From contig DBQI01000044.1 in the NCBI GenBank assembly GCA_002305165.1, positions 51,599-64,535 of the forward strand: a DNA stretch of 12,937 nt, read 5' to 3'. The notes under the pieces are model-generated. The model made no database searches, was not told the origin of the DNA, and saw nothing but the letters and a program-made list of their open reading frames with translations. The position numbers and the translations under genes are program-made. Source of the DNA: Armatimonadetes bacterium UBA1398 (GTDB lineage: Bacteria; Armatimonadota; Zipacnadia; UBA1398). Of this stretch, positions 1 to 5,898 are shown piece after piece (position 1 is the stretch's first letter; every line of letters begins with the position of its first letter).

Positions 1-30
1 CCCCCGCCCCCGCCCCCGCCGCCTCCTCCC
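1..30. repeat. C-rich simple repeat, (CCCCCG)x3 then CCG/CCT units
   Basis: Three tandem CCCCCG units fill 1-18 and grade into CCG and CCT triplets. On the minus strand this is the glycine-codon tract of the edge lipoprotein. The G-rich strand has several runs of three or more G separated by one or two bases, so it could form a G-quadruplex. The tract may continue beyond the window. Confidence 0.7.
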
Positions 31-182
31 CCGCCTCCGTCGCCACCACCGCCGTCGAGGCCGTCGTCAGGATCCGGCAAGGCGTCGCCGCCACCGGCAC
101 AGCCGACGAGGCTCAGCGGGACGGGGAGAGCGATGATCGCGGCGATCAGAGACACCGCGAGGATGGCGACCAGGCTCCTCAA
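1..182 (-). CDS. Glycine-rich lipoprotein, N-terminal part only (cut by window edge)
   Basis: This is a probable membrane-anchored secreted protein of unknown function; only its first 60 or so residues are visible. From a TTG start at 182 the frame reads a basic N-terminus, a hydrophobic stretch (about residues 4-26) and a lipobox LVGC with Cys28 as the lipidated residue. After that come GGGDALPDPDDGLDGGGG and an almost pure glycine run encoded by the C-rich repeat at the edge. AAGAGG lies about 9 bases upstream as a ribosome binding site. No other ATG, GTG or TTG start is available in this frame before the upstream gene. The Asp/Gly linker is typical of a flexible tether after the lipid anchor, with the functional domain probably outside the window. 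It follows the lipoprotein at 263-1192 by 80 bases with its own possible -10 box. The lipobox makes the reading frame fairly sure; the TTG start is less so. Confidence 0.6.
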   Translation of the reverse strand, partial: MRSLVAILAVSLIAAIIALPVPLSLVGCAGGGDALPDPDDGLDGGGGDGGGGGGGGGGGG

Positions 183-224
183 GACGATCCGCCTCTTGTG
201 CCGTCGATACTCGGCACGAGTCAG

Positions 225-230
225 AGTATA
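225..230 (-). promoter_or_regulatory. Possible -10 box TATACT for the edge lipoprotein
   Basis: On the minus strand TATACT (5 of 6 to TATAAT) lies about 43 bases before the TTG start, in the gap after the preceding stop codon. No convincing -35 box is seen at 16-18 bases upstream, so this is tentative. Confidence 0.3.
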
Positions 231-262
231 CGCGACAGGCGAGCGTGGGCTCCAGCGTGACG

Positions 263-1192
263 CTACTGCCGGGTAAGCCGGAGCGCGGGGTCTCCAGGGG
301 GCACCAAGACAAGCACCCGGTCGCCGTCCTCGAAGCGGTAGGCGAGGACCTCGATGTCCGAGCTTGCTCCCGCGGTCAGTGTCAGGTTGAGCCGTCCATC
401 GCTGAGGCGCCAAGTCATGTCGATGTCGGCGCTTTCGTCCGGCGCTCCGACGGCACCCGTGCCGCCAGGAGCGAAGGTCATCTCCATTGCCGAGCCGTCC
501 ATCACGCCGCGCCAACGACCGTGGAATCTGGCTTCCTCCGAGCCGCTCGTTTGCCCGCCCTCCGGCCCCGACGATGGATCCCCCGCCGACACAGCCTCAC
601 TTGGAACTCCAGCCGGCCGGGGTTCCGTTGGGCGTCCCTCTCCCAGTTCGAGAGCGTATTGACGTCCATCTCGGCTGAGGATGGCGCCCCGGAGAGTGGC
701 AAGGTCAACCCGGTACCCGAAGACCGTCTCTCCCACCGCCACCCACCGGCGCTGCTTCGACTCAGGATGCACGACGAGGAGGCGCAGCTCGTTGCCGGAC
801 CCAACGATGGCCGCTACGTAGACGTCGATCGCTCGCGGCGACGACACGGGTCCCGCGGCTGGGTAGGGCAGCACTACGGCGCCTTGGTACGGATCGCCAA
901 GCGGGGCGGGCGCCTCGGCAGCCCCCTCTGGCTGCGTCGCTACTCCCGAAACGCGGACGCGCCCCGGGGGGCTTGCATCGGTAACAGTCCCGGCCTGCGG
1001 GCGGAAGGCAGCGGGATCCGCGATGGCCCCGCCCGCTTGGAGCCTGCCCACGGACATGACTTCATCTGCGGGCGGCGCAGTAGCTCTGAGCAGGGCGGCA
1101 GGCGTCGGCTCGTTGCGCGTCCCGCAACCCGCCAGGAGCGCCCCGAGCACCGCGCACGACATGGCCAGAGCCCACAGCCGCGTCACACTCAT
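263..1192 (-). CDS. Lipoprotein with PilP/GspC-like segment and lipocalin-like C-terminal domain
   Basis: Predicted 309-residue envelope lipoprotein of unknown exact role. What is seen: signal peptide at residues 1-22 with lipobox LAGC and lipidated Cys23; a low-complexity Ala/Pro/Gly linker to about 120; a segment at about 122-187 (AIVGSGNELRLLV, RRWVAVGETVFGYRV, AILSRDGRQYALELGEG) whose pattern resembles the periplasmic domains of type IV pilus PilP and type II secretion GspC; a Ser/Gly/Glu linker; and at about 223-308 a small beta-rich domain (GRWRGVMDG, MEMTFAPGGTGA, WRLSDGRLNLTL) resembling lipocalin-like lipoprotein domains. The domain assignments are by pattern only. I chose ATG at 1192 because the GTG at 1195 sits almost on top of the G-rich ribosome binding site; the two starts differ by one residue. 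It is divergent from the beta-helix gene at 1300 and followed by another lipoprotein. No pilus or secretion gene is present to support a secretion role. Confidence 0.8.
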   Translation of the reverse strand: MSVTRLWALAMSCAVLGALLAGCGTRNEPTPAALLRATAPPADEVMSVGRLQAGGAIADPAAFRPQAGTVTDASPPGRVRVSGVATQPEGAAEAPAPLGDPYQGAVVLPYPAAGPVSSPRAIDVYVAAIVGSGNELRLLVVHPESKQRRWVAVGETVFGYRVDLATLRGAILSRDGRQYALELGEGRPTEPRPAGVPSEAVSAGDPSSGPEGGQTSGSEEARFHGRWRGVMDGSAMEMTFAPGGTGAVGAPDESADIDMTWRLSDGRLNLTLTAGASSDIEVLAYRFEDGDRVLVLVPPGDPALRLTRQ

Positions 1193-1255
1193 CACGTCCC
1201 CCCGCCGGTTGCCGCGAGAAACCCCCGAGGCCTATGCCTTGAGACAGAGGAATGT

Positions 1256-1272
1256 TTGGCAGGTACCGCCAA
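1256..1272. promoter_or_regulatory. 17-bp inverted repeat in divergent intergenic region, possible operator
   Basis: TTGGC and GCCAA form perfect 5-bp arms around a 7-base centre, AGGTACC, which itself contains the palindrome GGTACC. The dyad lies 27 bases before the beta-helix gene start and 63 bases before the divergent lipoprotein start, where a regulator could act on both. No regulator gene adjoins it and no clear promoter boxes flank it. A short dyad like this can arise by chance in GC-rich DNA. Confidence 0.3.
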
Positions 1273-1299
1273 GTCCCTCGGTCCCGGAGGTGTTCTTCG

Positions 1300-2547
1300 A
1301 TGCTTCGCCTGTTCACACTCCTACTAGCCCTGACCATTGCCTCTGCAGCCAACGCCCAGACCGCGGATGCCGTCTCCGTTCGCGATCACGGCGCCATCGG
1401 AGACGGCGTGACCGATGACACCGCCGCGTTCGAGGCGACCATCGACGCAGCGGCGGACATGGGCGGTTATGTCTATGTGCCCTCGGGCGAGTACCGCGTC
1501 ACACGTCCGCTAACCCTCGAGGGAATCGGGATGACCGGGCCCGCGGTGGGCGCGTGGCCAGCCGATATCGATGCGTTGCCGGCCATCCTCCCAATGCACC
1601 ACGATGGGCCCGCCGTTCACCTCCTCGCGGGTGGCTCGGTCCAAGGCCTGGACATCACCTATGACTGGCAGGGCGGCGAACCCGAGGACGGCCCGCCGGC
1701 GATCCTGATCTCAGGGATTGGCTGCCTGGTGCGCGATATGCGCATACGGTACGCGTGGGATGGGATCCTCACCGATGGCATGCATAATGTGGGGCGGTTG
1801 AATATCCAGGACGTGTTCATGGTGTCTGTACGCAATGTGGGCGTGCGGGTTACGGGTACGTGGGACGTCCCGGCTTTGCGGAACATCGAGGTGTGGAACA
1901 TGGGGCCGGTGCCGCGCCCGCTCGAGCAAGGCATCGGGTTCCATCTGGGCAAGAACGACCTCATCCGCGTCACCGACTGCTTCGCCTTCGCCATGGGCAC
2001 GGGGTTCCTCATCGAGGATGAGATAGAAGGACTGGAGATCGAGGGCGGCACCTGGGGCGTGCTCACGGGCTGCTCGACGGACTACTGCCCGGTCGGGGTC
2101 CATGTGCGGGGCGGCAACACGGTGAGCATCTCGGGCGGCACCTTCTGGGAGCACGGCCAGAGCCTCATCGTCGACGGCGAGGAGGCGCGCGTGCGCCTCA
2201 CTGGCGCGGAACTGAAGTCCAACGGCGCCCCGGCGGTGGAGGTCCGGGCGGCAGACCACGTCGTCATCACGGGCTGTAGCCTGATCCGCAACATGGAGGG
2301 TTACGACGCGCCGGCGGTGGTGTGGAGCGGCGGTCGGCTGGTGCTGCAGGGGAACATGATCGAGGCGCGCGGCGCGGGCGTTGTCATCGAGGAAGGACGG
2401 GGCGCCGGCCTGATCCAGGGGAACCTCATCAGCTGCCAGGATGGTCAGGCTATCGTGGTGGATACGGGCCTGGAGCCCGCCATCTCCGTGAACGGTAACC
2501 AAGTAATGGACATCCCGCCGCCCCCGGTGGAGAACACCGAGGACTAG
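1300..2547 (+). CDS. Secreted right-handed beta-helix protein, pectate-lyase-3 type
   Basis: This is a 415-residue exported protein, probably a polysaccharide-binding or -cleaving enzyme. A Sec signal peptide (MLRLFTLLLALTIASAANA, cleavage after residue 19) leads into the hallmark start of the pectate-lyase-3/GH28-like superfamily at about residues 25-70: VSVRDHGAIGDGVTDDTAAF, then GGYVYVPSGEYRVTRPLTL. The rest, to about 402, is a ladder of short beta-strand repeats of the parallel beta-helix kind, for example VSISGGTFWEHGQSLIVDG, VVITGCSLIRNMEG and LVLQGNMIEARGAGVVIEEG. I chose ATG 1300 because GGAGG at 1286-1290 is well spaced and the signal peptide begins there; an in-frame ATG at 1252 would put 16 non-hydrophobic residues in front. 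Substrate cannot be read from the sequence: the fold is shared by lyases, hydrolases, epimerases and phage tailspikes. The C-terminus is short and polar, with a Pro run, and has no anchor. Its stop codon overlaps that of the convergent regulator. Confidence 0.85.
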   Translation: MLRLFTLLLALTIASAANAQTADAVSVRDHGAIGDGVTDDTAAFEATIDAAADMGGYVYVPSGEYRVTRPLTLEGIGMTGPAVGAWPADIDALPAILPMHHDGPAVHLLAGGSVQGLDITYDWQGGEPEDGPPAILISGIGCLVRDMRIRYAWDGILTDGMHNVGRLNIQDVFMVSVRNVGVRVTGTWDVPALRNIEVWNMGPVPRPLEQGIGFHLGKNDLIRVTDCFAFAMGTGFLIEDEIEGLEIEGGTWGVLTGCSTDYCPVGVHVRGGNTVSISGGTFWEHGQSLIVDGEEARVRLTGAELKSNGAPAVEVRAADHVVITGCSLIRNMEGYDAPAVVWSGGRLVLQGNMIEARGAGVVIEEGRGAGLIQGNLISCQDGQAIVVDTGLEPAISVNGNQVMDIPPPPVENTED

Positions 2548-3344
2548 GGTTGGAAGGAGTCGAGCAGCGCCCTCGCCCTCGATCGGGAGGCCGTGATCGT
2601 GGTGCCTGCCGGATCGGTGAGTATCACATCGTAGGACCCATCCCCGTTGGGGATCATGTGGCCGATGTACGCCATGTTCACTAGGGCGCCGGGGTTGGCT
2701 CGCACGAAACCCATCTCCGACAGCCGATGCTCCAGCCGGTCGATGGTGAAGTACGTGGGGAACTCCTGGTCCTCGGTGCAGAGGACGACCCGGCGATCAC
2801 GCCGCTCCGCGTACACCAACTCGCTGGGGTCAAGCAGGCGGACCGTCCCCTCGTCGTAGTCCTTCACGGGGATGCGGAAGGCTTCCCGGCCGGGCCGCTT
2901 CATGTCCGCGAGCTCCCGCGCGATGGCGGTGATGCGGTCCCGCAGATCGGCGACGGACTCGTCGCGGCGCTCGAGAGCGCGCTCCACTCGGTCGACGGTC
3001 ACGGAGAGCCGGGCCTGGAACTCATCCAGATCCAAGGACTTGACCACGTAGTCGACGGCGGCCAACTCGAAGGCTTTCACGGCGAAGTGATCGTGGCCGG
3101 TGATGAAGGCAACAACGGGGGGATCTGGCATCGCCATGACGCGCTCGGCGACCTCGATCCCTGAGACGCGAGGCATCCGTATGTCCAGGAAGAGGGCGTC
3201 GGGCGGCATCTCTGCGCACATGCGGAGGCACTGGGTACCGTCGCTTGCCTCGCCGATAACGCGGATCTTCCCTGTGTTCTCCAACAACTCACGCATCACG
3301 TTCGCTGAGGAGGCGTCATCGTCAGCGACGAGAGCGGTGATCAT
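2544..3344 (-). CDS. LytTR-family response regulator
   Basis: This is a 266-residue DNA-binding response regulator. The N-terminal receiver domain (about 1-120) shows the acidic cluster DDD at residues 8-10, phospho-acceptor Asp54 in LFLDIRMPRVSGIEV, Thr82 in ITGHD and Lys102 in VVKSLD. The usual Pro after the conserved Lys is Ser103. A helical, charged linker (about 121-155) follows, then a LytTR DNA-binding domain (about 160-266) with VRLLDPSELVYAERRDRRVVL and FVRANPGALVNMAYI. In many LytTR proteins the latter segment reads like RxHRSYLVN, so this is a variant. ATG 3344 is preferred over GTG 3353 because AGGAG lies 8 bases before it. It is the second gene of an operon, 33 bases after the sensor kinase, which is its obvious partner. 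Targets are unknown; LytTR proteins bind direct repeats in promoters and often control exopolysaccharide, virulence or competence genes. Confidence 0.93.
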   Translation of the reverse strand: MITALVADDDASSANVMRELLENTGKIRVIGEASDGTQCLRMCAEMPPDALFLDIRMPRVSGIEVAERVMAMPDPPVVAFITGHDHFAVKAFELAAVDYVVKSLDLDEFQARLSVTVDRVERALERRDESVADLRDRITAIARELADMKRPGREAFRIPVKDYDEGTVRLLDPSELVYAERRDRRVVLCTEDQEFPTYFTIDRLEHRLSEMGFVRANPGALVNMAYIGHMIPNGDGSYDVILTDPAGTTITASRSRARALLDSFQP

Positions 3345-3377
3345 AGGCGCCACTCCTGTAGTAAACGAGCTTCTCTC

Positions 3378-5468
3378 TCAGTATAGATCCTCATGACCCT
3401 CAGCCGAGCCCGGCGATTCGGCCTCTCTGTCAGCGCCAGGCAGCGTGAAGTGGAAGGTCGCCCCCGTCCCCGGCTCGCCCTCGGCCCAGATGGAGCCACC
3501 CAGGCGCTGGATGATGCGCTTGCACAGCGCCAGTCCGAGGCCCGTCCCCAAGCCCCCGCCTCCCCCATTCAAGGTCTCGAAGACGTTGAAGATCCGCCGG
3601 GCATCCTGAACCGCGAAGCCGGCGCCGTTGTCCTGTACCGTGATGGTCCACAAGGACCCGCTTCTGACCGCGCTGAACCGCACGACCAGGGGCGCGGAGC
3701 CACGGAACTTGAGGGCGTTGCTGAGCAGGTTCTGAAGAACCTGGCGAAGCATGCGCTCCTCGCCTTGGACGACGGGCAGGGAACCCGGCACCACCAGGGC
3801 CTCAGCCTCCTCGATCCTGGGTCCGAGGTCGAGTAGGACGCCCCGGAGCGCCGCCGCCAGATCCACGGGCCCGATGGCGAGGGGCTGCGTTCCCACACGC
3901 GAGTACTCCAGCAGACCATCCACCAACTCCGTCATGCGGAACGCGCCGCTCACCGCGTGTTGAGCCAGACGCGTAGCCTCGGTGTTGGAGGGGTCGATGA
4001 ACCTCCTAAGGAGCAGCTGCACCGAGTTAGCGACGGCCCGGAGAGGCTCTTTGAGGTCGTGCGAGGCTAGGTACGCGAAGCTCTCCAGGTCGGCGTTGGA
4101 GCGTTCCAGGTCGGCCACAGCCTGATGCAGCAGCTCCTCCGAACCACGGACCTCCTCAAGGAGATAGCAGGCGCCCAGCAGGTCCTCCAGCCGGTGTGAG
4201 AGATCGCGGAGCAGATCGATATCTTCGGAGGACCACCGCCCCTCGTCCCCACACCGATGGAGAGCCAGCAGGCACGGCGGCCCGTGCGGTGGGCCAAGAG
4301 CGCACGCCAGGTGGGAACGCACGCACCATGCCGCAGCCTCGGGGGGATAGGGGACGCCCCTGAGCCCCTCGCTGGCCAGGCAGGCGACGGGGCCTTCGGA
4401 CTCCGCGACCCGTCGCATGTAGCCTCGCATCGGCTCACTGAGCGGCCGGACTTCGCTCCCCGTCGCCATCGGGGGCGGGGGGTGCCCCTCGCGGAAGCGG
4501 CACAGCGGCGCGCTATAGGTGGACGCATCGGGGTCGCAGTGGCTGTACAGCAGGGCGCGGTCGCAGTCGAAGATCTCGAGGAGCGCGTCCAGCAAGGCCG
4601 CGCCCAATCCCTCGAACGTCTGGCCGCGGCTCGCGGCCTCCGAGAGTGCGCCCATGGCCCTGCGCAACCGGGTGTTGCGTCGTTGAGCGACGAGGGGGGA
4701 TCCACCATCAGCGAGGAAGTGCGCGATGAGCATAACGGACGGCCGTTCGCGCCACAGGCAGGGACGTAGGACGGAGCGAGCTCGGACGCTGCCGCCGCCC
4801 GCGTAGAGCAGGTCGTGCTCGGTCCGGAGCGGCGCCGACTGCTGCGAAGTCCGCTCCACCAGGGCAAGGGCATGGGGTCCGAGCAGCAGGGAGGCTGACT
4901 CGCCCTCGAGGTCCTTCGGCTCACAGCCGAGGGTGGCGCATAGAGCCGCATTCGTGAACTCGATCCGGCCCTCGGTCAGTACCGCGACGCCGTCCCCATG
5001 CCGAGCCAGCAGGGCGACATCGACGTCTGTCAAGGGCTGGGGCGCCACCGCGATGCCGTCTTGGGGCAGCGGCTGTAGCTCGGTGATCGCCCCAACGGCC
5101 GCTCCATCCGGGAGGGTTAGGGTGTCTGTCGTGAGGATGACGTACAAGGGCCCATCGGGGGTGTCGACTACCCCATCGGGGTCCGGTCCCGCCTCGCCCC
5201 CATTGCCTGGCCTGACGATCTCGTCCACGGCCCTGCCCCGGAGGTCCGTCCGGCAGACGCCAATCAGGGCTCCGAGGGCGTAGTTAGCGGCGGAGATCCG
5301 ACCGTCTGGCCCCTCGATGAAGGCCGGCGCTGCGAGGGAGTCGACAAGGCACTGAGCGATGGAGCCGGACGGGCGCGTCGCCAGTCCGACAGGTCCGTGA
5401 TAGGCATGAGGTTCGGGACGTGTCCTGTCCCCATCGCTCCGACCCACTTTGAGGTCCCCCGTGTCCAC
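3378..5468 (-). CDS. Soluble sensor histidine kinase, PAS-PAS-GAF-HisKA-HATPase
   Basis: Cytoplasmic sensor kinase of 696 residues with no signal peptide or membrane segment. Domains by pattern: a divergent PAS at about 38-135, a second PAS at about 150-250, a GAF at about 275-435 (DALLEIFDCDRALLY, RWSSEDIDLLRDLSHRLEDLL), a short coiled coil at 437-460, HisKA at about 460-525 with the phospho-acceptor His470 in YLASHDLKEPLRAV, and HATPase at about 568-677 with an N box (VLQNLLSNALKF, 577-588), G1 (DNGAGF, 613-618) and G2 (GTGLGLALCKRI, 641-652). All catalytic motifs are intact. The ATP-lid segment between F box and G2 is a run of five Gly (635-639). The layout resembles light- or redox-sensing GAF/PAS kinases, but no bilin-binding Cys or PHY domain is evident, so the ligand is unknown. 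The GTG start at 5468 has a weak, close ribosome site; GTG 5447, just behind a GGGGGA tract, is an alternative. It is first in an operon with the LytTR regulator. Confidence 0.92.
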   Translation of the reverse strand: MDTGDLKVGRSDGDRTRPEPHAYHGPVGLATRPSGSIAQCLVDSLAAPAFIEGPDGRISAANYALGALIGVCRTDLRGRAVDEIVRPGNGGEAGPDPDGVVDTPDGPLYVILTTDTLTLPDGAAVGAITELQPLPQDGIAVAPQPLTDVDVALLARHGDGVAVLTEGRIEFTNAALCATLGCEPKDLEGESASLLLGPHALALVERTSQQSAPLRTEHDLLYAGGGSVRARSVLRPCLWRERPSVMLIAHFLADGGSPLVAQRRNTRLRRAMGALSEAASRGQTFEGLGAALLDALLEIFDCDRALLYSHCDPDASTYSAPLCRFREGHPPPPMATGSEVRPLSEPMRGYMRRVAESEGPVACLASEGLRGVPYPPEAAAWCVRSHLACALGPPHGPPCLLALHRCGDEGRWSSEDIDLLRDLSHRLEDLLGACYLLEEVRGSEELLHQAVADLERSNADLESFAYLASHDLKEPLRAVANSVQLLLRRFIDPSNTEATRLAQHAVSGAFRMTELVDGLLEYSRVGTQPLAIGPVDLAAALRGVLLDLGPRIEEAEALVVPGSLPVVQGEERMLRQVLQNLLSNALKFRGSAPLVVRFSAVRSGSLWTITVQDNGAGFAVQDARRIFNVFETLNGGGGGLGTGLGLALCKRIIQRLGGSIWAEGEPGTGATFHFTLPGADREAESPGSAEGHEDLY

Positions 5469-5488
5469 GGCCTCTGAGGGCCCGCGTC

Positions 5489-5517
5489 AGCCCCGAGGCA
5501 GGGCTTCGCACTGCCCT
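5489..5517 (-). other. Two mutually exclusive small hairpins in the kinase leader
   Basis: On the minus strand, AGGGC (5517-5513) can pair with GCCCT (5504-5500), while AGCCC (5505-5501) can pair with GGGCT (5493-5489). The two 5-bp stems share bases 5501-5504, so only one can form. They lie 20-50 bases before the kinase GTG. No T-run follows, so it is not a terminator; a leader switch is conceivable but the stems are short. Confidence 0.2.
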
Positions 5518-5522
5518 CTGCG

Positions 5523-5552
5523 TTGACCTAGACGCTTGACCGGTGCTATAGT
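5523..5552 (+). promoter_or_regulatory. Sigma-70-type promoter of the tRNA-Leu gene
   Basis: TTGACC (5523-5528) and TATAGT (5547-5552) are separated by 18 bases; each matches its consensus in 5 of 6 positions. Transcription would begin near 5559, giving a leader of about 50 nt before the mature tRNA at 5609. A second TTGACC at 5536-5541 is too close to the -10 box to act with it. The promoter sits between the divergent kinase gene and the tRNA. Confidence 0.6.
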
Positions 5553-5608
5553 TCGTGCCGAAACGTAGAGGGGTTCGCGACCCCGCGAGGGACCCCCGCG
5601 ACCCGAGC

Positions 5609-5695
5609 GCCGAAGTGGCGGAATCGGCAGACGCGGCGGACTCAAAATCCGTTGAGGGCAACCTCGTGTGGGTTCAAGTCCCACCTTCGGCACCA
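5609..5695 (+). tRNA. tRNA-Leu, anticodon CAA
   Basis: A complete cloverleaf can be drawn. The acceptor arms are GCCGAAG (5609-5615) and CTTCGGC (5685-5691), followed by discriminator A5692 and an encoded CCA (5693-5695). The D arm contains the GG of AATCGGCAGA. The anticodon stem GCGGA/TCCGT encloses the loop CTCAAAA, placing anticodon CAA at 5643-5645, which reads the Leu codon TTG. A long variable arm (GAGG/CCTC) marks it as a class II tRNA. The T arm is GTGGG-TTCAAGT-CCCAC. The body closely resembles other bacterial tRNA-Leu(CAA) genes. It appears to be a single-gene unit with its own promoter; no other tRNA lies nearby. Confidence 0.97.
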
Positions 5696-5751
5696 CCACC
5701 TCTGAAATCCTCTCTCCACACACGCCGATACTGGGCCTCCCATCGCAGGCA

Positions 5752-5757
5752 TATAAT
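5752..5757 (+). promoter_or_regulatory. Consensus -10 box TATAAT upstream of the 830-residue lipoprotein
   Basis: A perfect TATAAT lies 57 bases after the tRNA and 141 bases before the lipoprotein start. The region 16-18 bases upstream has no good -35 box (nearest TACTGG), so recognition may rest on the -10 box or on an activator. The predicted start, near 5765-5766, coincides with the 5' base of the leader stem described in the next entry. Confidence 0.5.
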
Positions 5758-5765
5758 GCTGTTTG

Positions 5766-5876
5766 ACTGGCGTGGACACGGGCTGCTGCGCGCCCGCCCC
5801 CGGGAGGTCGGGCGTCTCTGGCTCCAATAGCAGAACCCTTGTTGGCCTTTCGCACGTCTTCCGTGGTACGCCCGGT
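5766..5876 (+). ncRNA. Candidate structured leader RNA or small RNA
   Basis: Hand folding gives nested stems. ACTGGCGT (5766-5773) pairs with ACGCCCGGT (5868-5876) with one bulged C and one T-G wobble. CACGG (5777-5781) pairs with CCGTG (5861-5865). CTGCT (5783-5787) pairs with AGCAG (5829-5833). CGCCCG (5791-5796) pairs with CGGGCG (5809-5814). The outer stem starts at the predicted transcription start and ends just before the ribosome site AGAGAGGA (5882-5889), so it could gate translation of the lipoprotein, or be a separate small RNA. I could not match it to a known family; GC-rich sequence folds easily, so chance is a real alternative. Confidence 0.3.
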
Positions 5877-5898
5877 AGGGCAGAGAGGACCAACCGCT

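Noticed and set aside
67..312. Minus-strand open frame starting with ATG at 312
   Set aside because: It overlaps the end of the 263-1192 gene and is Arg/Pro-rich; the alternative frame from TTG 182 has a real signal peptide and lipobox.
4100..4700. Bacteriophytochrome
   Set aside because: The PAS-GAF-HisKA order is suggestive, but there is no PHY domain and no recognisable bilin-binding cysteine context.
5609..5760. tRNA-Leu as an integration site for a mobile element
   Set aside because: No integrase gene, no partial repeat of the tRNA 3' end, and no compositional change downstream.
5765..5876. ZTP (pfl) riboswitch
   Set aside because: The leader contains TGACTGGCG, CCGGGAG and CGCCcGG in the order of that family, but the closing stem around the first half is missing, CCACC-GGGGAGC is not matched, and the downstream gene is a lipoprotein, not a folate or purine gene. 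Probably a chance resemblance; a covariance-model search would settle it.
5766..5898. 6S RNA or 4.5S SRP RNA
   Set aside because: The fold is too short and lopsided for 6S RNA, and neither strand has the GGAA-capped SRP helix with its symmetric loop.
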